NCBI GenBank assembly: GCA_902593075.1 | Contig: CACJHA010000015.1 | Coordinates: 1-33,869 of the forward strand | Length of the DNA stretch: 33,869 nucleotides | DNA from: an uncultured Bacteroidota bacterium | Lineage (GTDB): Bacteria > Bacteroidota > Bacteroidia > Flavobacteriales > Flavobacteriaceae | Direction: 5' to 3' | Shown: piece after piece, positions 9,174-18,259 of the stretch | How positions within the stretch are numbered: the first letter of the stretch is position 1 | How the letters are laid out: each line of letters opens with the position of its first letter | Program-made: the position numbers and the translations under genes | The notes under the pieces: generated by a model | What the model was told of the DNA's origin: nothing | What the model saw: only the letters and a program-made list of their open reading frames with translations | The model's database searches: none

Positions 9174-10847
9174 TTAACGATCTAAAGGCTGGTAAGAATT
9201 AGTTATTATTTTAAGTTGATTTGAATTACCCGTCATTTCCCAACTTCCAAGAGAGACGGGAATATTGCCTATACTATTTATGGAATCAAAAAAATTTTTT
9301 ATTGTAAAATTGCTTTCATCACTTTTTGCATTTTCCATCATCATTTCTTCAATTAAATATTTACCCGTTATGTAACTTGTCCCGTACCCGGGTTGTCTTA
9401 GATAAAGGTGCTGCTCGAAAAGTAAAAGTTCTTTTTCGGTCTTCATCCATCCCCTGGGTGTATATTCAGAGTGTATCTTACCAGCTTCTTCCATACTCAT
9501 AATATTAGCATGTGCATATAAAGATCCTAATCCTCTTGCAGCCCGCTGGGCAATTAAAATATATACGATTTCTCTTGCTCTTGGATTTTCATCGTATAGA
9601 CCTGCGTGCATGAAAAATTCCTCTACAGCGGTTGCTAATCCCTCGTTTCTAGAATCAAAAATATTATAAAGAAGTGCTTTTTCCCTTATAGGATTTACAT
9701 GAGGTTCCACTTCCATTCTTTCAAGTTCAAACCAATGATAAAAATGAGAAAAAAGGGGTTTTGGATCTAAGTGCGCTGTAATCCAAAAAAAATTTCTTTT
9801 ATCAGCTGGAATATAATCTCCTAAATGTGGTTGTAGCGATCTTAAAAAGTATTCTTTTACCGTCACTATTTGATTTTGATCCAAAAAATTTATTAATTCC
9901 TTTGCGGCATTTTCAGCTAATTTTTTATAGCTAGATGGTGAGTCAGCAGGTTTAATTTGAGGTAATTTTCTGTTTCGATGTTCTTCTAATTTTAATGACG
10001 ACCAAGCTCTTGCTAATTCCCTTTTCAACAAAAACACCTCATCCTCCCAAGTCATAGGAACTAGGTGAACATTTTGCTGATACCATGTATAATTTTCTTT
10101 TCCAATTCCAGATGGGCCGTTCTTTTTAAAAGCCTCTTTTTTAAGCCATTTTACAAAATTATCTGTGGAGTCTTTTGCATTTTTAATTTGCATAACCAGT
10201 TTTTTGTCTTTGGCTACTCCCGGCTTTAAGTTTAAGTCCTCTAAAATTTGACTTTGTTTTTCAATATCTCTAATCCCAGCTATCCATAAATCCCTCGCAT
10301 TTCCTGTGAGGTTTATTTTGGCTTGTTTATTAAACTTAGGAATCAATTCTAAAGAAGAAAGAAGTTTAATTCTGTCTTTTTTATTTAATGGGAAATTGTA
10401 TTGCCATAGCTCAACAGTAAAATGAGGAGTAGGGCCTTCGTGTGCAGGAACATCACTCTTGTAAGTCCAAATTGATTTGTAAAATGCTGGATCTCTTTCC
10501 CAGGGTTTTAAGATTTTATAGTTAAATAAATATCCGTTCATTTCTGCCCACAATAAATACCAATCTACTTTATCTTTAACTGGCCATAAATCAATTGAAA
10601 ATGACTCAAGTTTATTTCTTATTTTTTTATATTGCTTAAAACGAACATCAAATGTGTTTTTGGAATAGTCAGGGACTCCCTCTTTTAGTGGTGGTATTTC
10701 AAAATTCCTCCACTCCTTAAATAGTTCAATAAGATTATGGTTTACTTTATCCTTTTTTTCTTGGGCATTCGCAAAGAATAAAAACAAGGAACAAAATAAA
10801 TAAAATACCGCTTCTGAAGTTTTTATTTTTAGATTTGAATTTATCAT
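9174..10847 (-). CDS. Divergent DUF885-like secreted protein (putative peptidase relative)
   Basis: Signal peptide ending FANAQ; C-terminal segment NEGLATAVEEFFMHAGLYDENPRAREIVYILIAQRAARGLGSLYAHANIMSMEEAGKIH...RQPGYGTSYITGKYLIEEMM resembles the DUF885 C-terminal region. Assignment is from pattern recognition only. Confidence 0.6.
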   Translation of the reverse strand: MINSNLKIKTSEAVFYLFCSLFLFFANAQEKKDKVNHNLIELFKEWRNFEIPPLKEGVPDYSKNTFDVRFKQYKKIRNKLESFSIDLWPVKDKVDWYLLWAEMNGYLFNYKILKPWERDPAFYKSIWTYKSDVPAHEGPTPHFTVELWQYNFPLNKKDRIKLLSSLELIPKFNKQAKINLTGNARDLWIAGIRDIEKQSQILEDLNLKPGVAKDKKLVMQIKNAKDSTDNFVKWLKKEAFKKNGPSGIGKENYTWYQQNVHLVPMTWEDEVFLLKRELARAWSSLKLEEHRNRKLPQIKPADSPSSYKKLAENAAKELINFLDQNQIVTVKEYFLRSLQPHLGDYIPADKRNFFWITAHLDPKPLFSHFYHWFELERMEVEPHVNPIREKALLYNIFDSRNEGLATAVEEFFMHAGLYDENPRAREIVYILIAQRAARGLGSLYAHANIMSMEEAGKIHSEYTPRGWMKTEKELLLFEQHLYLRQPGYGTSYITGKYLIEEMMMENAKSDESNFTIKNFFDSINSIGNIPVSLGSWEMTGNSNQLKIITNSYQPLDR

Positions 10848-10902
10848 TTCGTTTTGGTTAAATGATAAAATCTAAATTATCAAATTTTAACTAAATTGTG
10901 AT

Positions 10903-13900
10903 ATGGTCTCTTTTAATTTATTTGTAAAACGTTGCTTTTTTATTTTATTAATTTTTTTTCCTTTCTCAATTAAAGCACAAAAACTTGACACTGATAAAAT
11001 AAAAAATCTAAATATCAGAAATATTGGACCGGCAAACATGAGTGGGCGAATTACAACCATTGACGCCGTAAATGAAAATGCAAAAATTATATATGTTGGA
11101 GCAGCTTCGGGAGGGGTTTGGAAATCTGAAAACGGGGGTTCAAGCTGGACTCCAATATTTGATGAACAACCTACACAGAATATTGGTTCTCTTGCCATTT
11201 CACAATCAAATTCAAGTGTGATTTGGGTTGGAACTGGTGAGGGAAATCCTCGAAATTCTATGAATTTAGGAATGGGGATATTTAAATCAGAAGATGCAGG
11301 GAAAAGTTGGGTTCAAATGGGGCTAGAAAAAACCAAGACAATACATAGAATTATAATCCATCCTACAAATGAGGACGTAATTTATGTTGGAGCTATGGGG
11401 GATCCGTTTACAAAAAATTCGCATCGCGGTTTATACAAAACATCCAATGGAGGTAAAAATTGGAAACAAATTCTTTATACTAACAGCTCATCAGGAGTTG
11501 CCGATTTAGTCATGGATCCTAAAAATCCAAAAAAGCTGTTTGCTGCTATGTATGATCATCAAAGGACACCATATTATTTTACTTCCGGTGGACCAGGCTC
11601 AGGTTTATACACAAGTGAAGACGCGGGTGCTACGTGGAGAAAAATTAGTCACGAAAATGGTCTACCTAAAGGAGATCTTGGTAGAATTGGAATAGCAATA
11701 GCTCCAAGTAATCCTAATAGGATTTATGCTAAAATAGAGGCAAAAAAAAATGCTATATATAGAAGTGATGATGGAGGGAAATACTGGATTAAAATAAATG
11801 ATAACCCAAAATTTACAAATAACAGACCTTTTTATTTTCAAGACTTGGAAGTTGATTCTAAGGATCAAGAAAGGGTCTATAATATTTATCAGCCTTTAAC
11901 TGTTAGCTATGATGGAGGAAAAACCTTCGATTCTATACCAATGATACCAGCTGATGAAACTAAAGGAATACATGCGGATTTTCACTCTATTTGGATTAAT
12001 CCTAAAGATCCAACAAATTTTATTATTGGTGGAGATGGTGGCCTTGGAATTACAAGAGATCACGGGAAAAGTTGGTATTTCCCTGAAACCATTCCTGTAG
12101 CTCAATTTTACCAAATTAATGTTGATTACGATACTCCATTTAATGTTTACGGAGGGATGCAAGACAATGGGAATTGGGCTGGTCCGGCTTACACTTGGAA
12201 GAGAGGAGGAATTCGAACTCTTTACTGGCAGTATCTAGTAGGGGGTGACGGCTTTTATATTTCCCCAGATAAAGATAACTCTCGTTTTGGTTACGGCACA
12301 TCACAGAATGGAGACTTGTATCGATACGACAAAATAACCGGATACTATCAAAGTATTTCTCCTAATGCAAAAGATGTAAAAACTCCTTTAAGATTTAACT
12401 GGAATGCAGGTTTTTCAAAAGATCCTTTTGACAATAAAGGAATTTATTACGGTTCACAATTTTTACATAAATCAAAAGATAAAGGGGCTAATTGGGAAAC
12501 AATATCTCCTGACTTAACTACAAATAAAAGCGAATACCAAAAAAGTGATTATGGAGGATTAACTCTTGACATATCTGGAGCAGAAAATTACACCAGTATT
12601 CTGTCTATTGCTCCATCTCATTTAGATGAAAATATAATTTGGGTTGGGACAGACGATGGTCAAGTACAACTTACTAAAAACGGGGGTAGAACTTGGGAAA
12701 ATTTAACATCAAAAATTAAAAGTCTTCCCAATGAGGCCTGGATCGCTAGAATTCATGCCTCTAGATACGAAAAAGGTACGGCTTGGGTGGTAGTAAATAA
12801 TTACAGAAAAGGAGACTATAATCCTTATTTGTTTAAAACGTCAGACTATGGTAAAAATTGGGAGTCTGTACTAGATGGAAAAAATATTAAAGGATATAGT
12901 TTATCTTTCATTCAAGATCCAATTGAAAAAAAACTTCTTTTTTTAGGCACTGAAAATGGTTTATGGATTAGCATTGACGAGGGCAATAACTGGATACAAT
13001 TCAAAAATGGATTCCCGTCAGTATCCACAATGGATCTTGTTATTCAGGAAAATGAATCTGCTCTTGTTATTGGTACTTTTGGAAGAGCCATTTGGGTATT
13101 AGATGATTTACTAAGCTTACGTGATATTATAAATAAGAACTCGAAAAGCAAAATTATTGCTCTATCTAAAAATCCAGCAATACAAGTGAAGGGAATTTTC
13201 ATAGCGCCTCCTGGAAATATTTGGACGGGATTTCATACTACATATGAGGGGGAAAACAGAGAGTTTCAAAAAATCAAAATTCCCTTTTATTTAAATGACA
13301 AAGTTTCTGAAATGGATTCTATTTATTCAATAATTAAAAATGACGAAAATCAACCTATTCAAAGATTAGTCAAAAATAATTTAGTTGAAGGTCTAAATTA
13401 TCTGGTTTGGAAATTAGATGAAAAAATGGTTACACTCCCAGGCTCTTGGATAAACCAGGAATCAAGAGGTATACCTGTTCTCCCTGGAATGTACACAGCT
13501 GAATTAAAATATAAAAATGAAACTATTCGAAGTGAGATCAAGGTAATTCAAGACCCAAGATTTGAATTAGATATAGATGTAGACGAAAGTTTATTTTACT
13601 ATCAGAAAAGAGCTGTAGAACAAGTAAAACGACTCTCAAATATCTTGAATGAACTAGACAGATTTATTAAAATTATTGAAGCAAGTTCATTTTCAGAAAA
13701 AAGAAAAAAACAGTTACTTATTGAAATCAGAAAAATTCAACTAAAAGCAAGAGAGCAGTTAGAAAATCGACAATTGGGGGCATGGAAAAGTAATAAAATT
13801 ACTGCTTACTCAGTGTTAAATAATACGATCAAGGTTTCTAGAGCTCGATTAAGAAAACCTTCAACTCAAGATGAGTCTTTACTTTCTATGGCCAAAGAAT

Positions 13901-13965
13901 TGATAGATGAAATTGAAGAGGATATTATAGATTTTAAAAGCAAAAAAATAAAGGAATTAAATTAA
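10903..13965 (+). CDS. Large secreted BNR/Asp-box (VPS10/sortilin-like) beta-propeller protein, 'glycosyl hydrolase BNR repeat' family
   Basis: N-terminal signal peptide; about 11 Asp-box-like motifs (e.g. SENGGSSW, SEDAGKSW, SNGGKNW, SEDAGATW, SDDGGKYW, SYDGGKTF, TRDHGKSW, SKDKGANW, TKNGGRTW, TSDYGKNW, SIDEGNNW); charged helical C-terminus. Confidence 0.88.
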   Translation: MVSFNLFVKRCFFILLIFFPFSIKAQKLDTDKIKNLNIRNIGPANMSGRITTIDAVNENAKIIYVGAASGGVWKSENGGSSWTPIFDEQPTQNIGSLAISQSNSSVIWVGTGEGNPRNSMNLGMGIFKSEDAGKSWVQMGLEKTKTIHRIIIHPTNEDVIYVGAMGDPFTKNSHRGLYKTSNGGKNWKQILYTNSSSGVADLVMDPKNPKKLFAAMYDHQRTPYYFTSGGPGSGLYTSEDAGATWRKISHENGLPKGDLGRIGIAIAPSNPNRIYAKIEAKKNAIYRSDDGGKYWIKINDNPKFTNNRPFYFQDLEVDSKDQERVYNIYQPLTVSYDGGKTFDSIPMIPADETKGIHADFHSIWINPKDPTNFIIGGDGGLGITRDHGKSWYFPETIPVAQFYQINVDYDTPFNVYGGMQDNGNWAGPAYTWKRGGIRTLYWQYLVGGDGFYISPDKDNSRFGYGTSQNGDLYRYDKITGYYQSISPNAKDVKTPLRFNWNAGFSKDPFDNKGIYYGSQFLHKSKDKGANWETISPDLTTNKSEYQKSDYGGLTLDISGAENYTSILSIAPSHLDENIIWVGTDDGQVQLTKNGGRTWENLTSKIKSLPNEAWIARIHASRYEKGTAWVVVNNYRKGDYNPYLFKTSDYGKNWESVLDGKNIKGYSLSFIQDPIEKKLLFLGTENGLWISIDEGNNWIQFKNGFPSVSTMDLVIQENESALVIGTFGRAIWVLDDLLSLRDIINKNSKSKIIALSKNPAIQVKGIFIAPPGNIWTGFHTTYEGENREFQKIKIPFYLNDKVSEMDSIYSIIKNDENQPIQRLVKNNLVEGLNYLVWKLDEKMVTLPGSWINQESRGIPVLPGMYTAELKYKNETIRSEIKVIQDPRFELDIDVDESLFYYQKRAVEQVKRLSNILNELDRFIKIIEASSFSEKRKKQLLIEIRKIQLKAREQLENRQLGAWKSNKITAYSVLNNTIKVSRARLRKPSTQDESLLSMAKELIDEIEEDIIDFKSKKIKELN

Positions 13966-13969
13966 CAGT

Positions 13970-15421
13970 TTAATCCAAAACCGCCTCTGCCTCTATTTCG
14001 ACTTTATATCCATCACCTACAAGTTTAGATTCAACAAGAGTGTTAGCAGGGTTGATGTTTTTGAATCTTTCTCCGTGTACCTTCGCTACAGCTTCCCAGT
14101 CATTTATATTGTTAACAAAAACTCTTGTTCGGATAACATTTTCTAATTTTCCTCCCAAAGAAGTGATTGCAGATTCTAATTTGTCAATCACAAAATGTGT
14201 TTGTGCAATAACATCATTACCTCCTATTATCATATTTCGATGTGTAGCTGTTGTTCCCGAAACGAAAATAGATTTTCCTTTCTTTACTGCACGGCTATAA
14301 CCTGCTAGGGACTCCCACTCTGTACCACTAAATACATGGAATCTGTTTTTTGATGCTTTTATTTCTTTAAATACGCTTGGTATATTTTCCAAATGATGGC
14401 TTAAATCACCAGAAGCTGTTAAAAAAGGAGGTGTACGATACTCATCTCCACAATCTCCAGGAATTGGCTTCAAGATTTCAATTACTTCTTCAATTTTATT
14501 TGTATCATCCTTATCTAAAAAAATATCTAGTAAATTTTTGTGGTCCTCAATATGAGAACTTTCTCCAATTCTAGCTCCAATAATAACTGAAGAAACATTC
14601 TTATTATTTAATACAAATTTACTTGCAATATTAGCTATAGAGGTTTTATGTTTTAGGGATATTTCATTGAGAGTAGTCAGTAAATTTTGGAATGGTTTCC
14701 ATCCTCCTGATGCCTTAATAAATCTATAATATTTCATTTGGGACCAAGTCTTTAATTCTTCTTCTTTTGGATCATGAGAACCTAGCCATCGATTGGATAA
14801 AAATCCGCCAAGAACAGTTCCGTATGCTAACAAACGAACGCTATATTGATCGCAAACTGCTTTCATTTTACCTTTAGCTCTCTGGTCGACTATTGAATGT
14901 GAAATCTGATTACTAACAATCGGAATACCTGTAGCGCAGGCAATTCTTAAGTGTTTAGCGTCAAAGTTTGTAACACCAATATTTTTAATAAGTCCTTCTT
15001 CCTTTAAATCTTTCAAATATATAAGTGCATCTATCCAATATGGGTTAGTGTAGGTCCATGTATGAAACTGTAATAAATCAATACTTTTTTGATTCATTCT
15101 TTCAAGAGCATTCTTCACGGCTTTGTAAACCGTCTTTTTATCAATAGGCCCTGGTTTTGGAACCCACTTTGTAAGTAGTTTAATGGAATCACGGTTAGGG
15201 TGATTGTTTTTGCAGATTCCTGCAATAATTTCACTTGACCCATAATGATCAGCCATATCAAATATTGAAAATCCATTATTAACATAGAGATTTAAAGATT
15301 CAGCTTTTTTATTTAAATCTAAATTCTTATTGTTTCTTTCCATATCAGCAATTTGCCATAATCCAATAATAATTTTTGGGAGAGAAAGTTTAGGAGTTAT
15401 ATTAAAAGTTTTGCTTGTCAT
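13970..15421 (-). CDS. Aldo/keto reductase fused to C-terminal RidA/YjgF-like domain
   Basis: AKR tetrad motifs D55/Y60 (FDMADHYGSSE), K85 (KLLTKW), H120 (DLLQFHTW). From residue about 361: FSGTEWESLAGYSRAVKKGKSIFVSGTTATH...QTHFVIDKLESAITSLGGKLENVIRTRVFVNNINDWEAVAKVHGERF...YKVEIEAEAVLD, a RidA-family pattern. Confidence 0.9.
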   Translation of the reverse strand: MTSKTFNITPKLSLPKIIIGLWQIADMERNNKNLDLNKKAESLNLYVNNGFSIFDMADHYGSSEIIAGICKNNHPNRDSIKLLTKWVPKPGPIDKKTVYKAVKNALERMNQKSIDLLQFHTWTYTNPYWIDALIYLKDLKEEGLIKNIGVTNFDAKHLRIACATGIPIVSNQISHSIVDQRAKGKMKAVCDQYSVRLLAYGTVLGGFLSNRWLGSHDPKEEELKTWSQMKYYRFIKASGGWKPFQNLLTTLNEISLKHKTSIANIASKFVLNNKNVSSVIIGARIGESSHIEDHKNLLDIFLDKDDTNKIEEVIEILKPIPGDCGDEYRTPPFLTASGDLSHHLENIPSVFKEIKASKNRFHVFSGTEWESLAGYSRAVKKGKSIFVSGTTATHRNMIIGGNDVIAQTHFVIDKLESAITSLGGKLENVIRTRVFVNNINDWEAVAKVHGERFKNINPANTLVESKLVGDGYKVEIEAEAVLD

Positions 15422-16918
15422 TTATTCCGAAGGTAACTTTTTAAATCTTTTTTTATGCGTTAATTTATTCCATCGAAATATAAAAATAAAACTTGCTATT
15501 ACCATCACAATAATCCAAACATAAGTAGAGTGAAAATACCAAGCATCTAGTTCCTTGGTAATATCTTTATAAAGGTGAATAAATAATAGGAGTCCAAGAG
15601 AAACAATTCCCGCCCATGCAATTATAAGCTGCATCTTTCTGTTTTTAATAATGTTTATTTCTAAATACAATTCTGGATTGTGTTTCCTAATTGTAAGAAT
15701 TGTAATACACATAAGTATAAAATTAACTAGCATTGATGTTACCATTATATCTATCCCCAAAAAAAAATCACCTGCCAAATCAGATCCTATGACTCCGATG
15801 CTTGAAACAATTCCAGAAAAAATCAGAGCTACAACTGGAGTATTCTTTTTTGGATGAATAAAAGTTAAACTTTTTGACACAATCCCATCTTTAGCCCATG
15901 TAAAAATGAGACGAGACACTGAAAGTAACATAGCTGGTATATCGTTGATTAAAGCAATGGTGGCACCCAGAATAATTAGAGAATCTATTCCACTTGGAAT
16001 AACGTAACTCAACAACCCAGGAGCAGTTATATCTCTTAATTGAGCCTGCTCTGAAATATAACTCCAAGGAACAATTTTATAAACAGATGCTGTAAAAAGA
16101 AAATAAAATAGTCCAACCCCTAGGATAGATATTAATATGGCAAGGGGTAAATTTTTTTTAGGTCTTAGTGATTCACTTCCAGTTTGGGCAATTGCATCAA
16201 AGCCAATAAAACTAGAAAACAAAATTGCTACAGCTGAAAAAAATGAATACCATTCAAATTCGGATTTAACCTTCATGTTGTGAATTTCTCCAGTTTTTTC
16301 TTTTAAAGCATAAACGAAATCAGACACATCATAAAAAAAAGGTGATAAAATAACAATACTTCCTAATAGAAAAATAATAATAACCATCGGAATCAATAAA
16401 TTTTCGTAGGCTTTGATACCTCTAATATTTAAATAAACAAAGAACCAGATAAAACTTAGTGCCAAAAAAACACGAATCAATGATATGTCTAATAAGTTAG
16501 ATAAATGAAAAAGCTCATAACTAAATGCAATGTCTCTTAAGAAAGGAATTGAAATATAAGATATCACACCGATAACAATCGATAGTCCAAACCATTGGGA
16601 AAAGCTAGCTATAAACCCCAAATAAGGATTCAAGCCTCTACTTGCATACAAATAGCTTCCGCCCGCTCTTGGCATTGCAGACGAAAGAATAGCGTATGCT
16701 AATCCTGCCAAAAGAGCTGGAATTATAGCTGATATGAAAGCCCAAAGCACGTAAGGGCCTATTGAAGGAACACTTCTGTAAATCATAAAAGGAACAACAT
16801 TTATTGAAGCCCCTACCATAGAGGACACTCCTGTAGCAACTACAGTGATTAATCCCATTTGACGAATTAATTTTGGTTTATTTGACATTAACTTTGAGTT
16901 ATAATGTTTTTTAAACAC
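15422..16918 (-). CDS. APC-superfamily amino acid permease
   Basis: About 12 hydrophobic segments; MGLITVVATGVSSMVGASINVVPF and AIPALLAGLAYAILSSAMPRAGGSYLYASRGLNPYLGF are APC hallmarks. Likely true start is MSNKPK at 16888. Confidence 0.93.
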   Translation of the reverse strand: MFKKHYNSKLMSNKPKLIRQMGLITVVATGVSSMVGASINVVPFMIYRSVPSIGPYVLWAFISAIIPALLAGLAYAILSSAMPRAGGSYLYASRGLNPYLGFIASFSQWFGLSIVIGVISYISIPFLRDIAFSYELFHLSNLLDISLIRVFLALSFIWFFVYLNIRGIKAYENLLIPMVIIIFLLGSIVILSPFFYDVSDFVYALKEKTGEIHNMKVKSEFEWYSFFSAVAILFSSFIGFDAIAQTGSESLRPKKNLPLAILISILGVGLFYFLFTASVYKIVPWSYISEQAQLRDITAPGLLSYVIPSGIDSLIILGATIALINDIPAMLLSVSRLIFTWAKDGIVSKSLTFIHPKKNTPVVALIFSGIVSSIGVIGSDLAGDFFLGIDIMVTSMLVNFILMCITILTIRKHNPELYLEINIIKNRKMQLIIAWAGIVSLGLLLFIHLYKDITKELDAWYFHSTYVWIIVMVIASFIFIFRWNKLTHKKRFKKLPSE

Positions 16919-16935
16919 GGTATTATTCTAATACC
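16919..16935. repeat. Perfect inverted repeat upstream of permease
   Basis: GGTATTA-TTC-TAATACC, 7-bp arms and 3-nt centre. Confidence 0.45.
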
Positions 16936-17262
16936 AAGTAAAAATTATTTTTGTATTTGATTTGTCCTTTAAAATTGTAATCTTTTTTAGATTTTAGAAT
17001 ATAAAAAAAAAATTTTCTATTTAGTCTTATTGAAGTTAAAACGTATTTATCGAAGTCTTTAATTGTAAGTTTTAAATCGCTATACTTTGTTTTTATTTTC
17101 TTATTAGGTTTTGGTAATCCCGTCTGAACCTTCAAAAGTATCAATTTGGTCTAAATCTTCGTCTTCCATAAAGATTAGACCTTGGCAATAAGAGTTTTCA
17201 ATAGATAGAAATACTATAATTGCCCCCAAAAAAAACTTTTTTAAAAATATATTCATAGTCAT
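16923..17262 (-). pseudogene. Frame-disrupted small secreted protein gene (signal-peptide ORF 17262-17104 plus out-of-frame ORF 17144-16923)
   Basis: Minus strand 17262->17104 encodes MTMNIFLKKFFLGAIIVFLSIENSYCQGLIFMEDEDLDQIDTFEGSDGITKT*. Removing one G of the GGG at 17121-17119 would continue as ...EGSDGLPKPNKKIKTKYSDLKLTIKDFDKYVLTSIRLNRKFFFYILKSKKDYNFKGQIKYKNNFYLVLE*. The track ORF 16923-17144 has only a TTG start. Confidence 0.55.
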
Positions 17263-17315
17263 TTTTTCTTATTCTAAATTTAAAAATAATTTTGTTGTTT
17301 TAATAATTAATCAAA

Positions 17316-18224
17316 GTGTTCATAAATTTTAAGCTATTTTTTAAAACATGCCTTTTTACTGTTTTTTTGTCTGCCTGTAATTCTAATGAAAAAAATAGCG
17401 TAGTCCCAAATCTAGGAATTAGAAAAGGACTGCTTAATAGAAGTTTACTTTATCAAAACCAAATTAGGGAATATATTCTGTACATCCCTCAGTCTTACAG
17501 CGAAGACACTCCCCTGCCTTTAATGCTAAATTTTCATGGTTTTGGGGGAACAGCTCAAAGGCACTTGAGAAACGCCGATATGAGAAAACTTTCTGAATCT
17601 GAAGGTTTTATTTTAATATATCCTCAAGGAACTCTGCTCGGAAACTATCCTCATTGGAATCCTAGTTCAATAGAGGAGGGAAATAAAAGTAGTGCCGATG
17701 ATTTAGGGTTTATAGATAAACTTCTAACTACTTTGCCTGAAAAAATAAATATCGATACTTCCAGAATTTATGCCTGTGGCTATTCCAATGGAGGCTTCTT
17801 CTCCTATGGACTAGCATGTAATTTAACTACTCAAATTGCAGCAATAGGTTCCGTTGCGGGAACGATGATTATCGATACTTATGAAAATTGCCAAGCAACA
17901 GTGCCAAAGCCGATGATTAATATTCATGGAGTTAACGACCCAATTGTCCCATATGAAGGAGCCCCTGGTTTAGTGTCAATTAATAACGTTTTAAATTTCT
18001 GGTCTGAACTAAACTTTGCTGAAAATTTGGAGATTAACTTTTTTGAAGGAGTTGAAAATTATGTATACAGAGATTCTCTAGAAAACCCTATGGTCTCTCA
18101 TTTTAAGATAATTAATGGGGGGCATACTTGGGATTATAATTCATTTTTATCAAGCAATATGAGTACAAATGAACTGATATGGGAATTTGTTTCAAAATTT
18201 GATATTAATGGATATATTGATTAG
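17316..18224 (+). CDS. Alpha/beta-hydrolase lipoprotein, PHB-depolymerase/LpqC-type esterase
   Basis: GTG start; lipobox FLSAC; LPLMLNFHGFGGTAQRH; nucleophile motif GYSNGG; INIHGVNDPIVPYEG; C-terminal NGGHTWD. Confidence 0.88.
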   Translation: MFINFKLFFKTCLFTVFLSACNSNEKNSVVPNLGIRKGLLNRSLLYQNQIREYILYIPQSYSEDTPLPLMLNFHGFGGTAQRHLRNADMRKLSESEGFILIYPQGTLLGNYPHWNPSSIEEGNKSSADDLGFIDKLLTTLPEKINIDTSRIYACGYSNGGFFSYGLACNLTTQIAAIGSVAGTMIIDTYENCQATVPKPMINIHGVNDPIVPYEGAPGLVSINNVLNFWSELNFAENLEINFFEGVENYVYRDSLENPMVSHFKIINGGHTWDYNSFLSSNMSTNELIWEFVSKFDINGYID

Positions 18225-18259
18225 TTTAAAGAAATTTAATTTGCTTTTAAAACTCAAAT

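Noticed and set aside
10887-11198. Minus-strand 103-aa ORF, and similar minus ORFs at 11662-11868 and 11896-12162
   Set aside because: Antisense shadows of the Asp-box protein; no independent start context or family features.
14040-15857. Plus-strand ORFs at 14040-14300, 14377-14574, 15330-15524 and 15651-15857
   Set aside because: Antisense to the AKR-RidA and permease genes; composition fits chance open frames.
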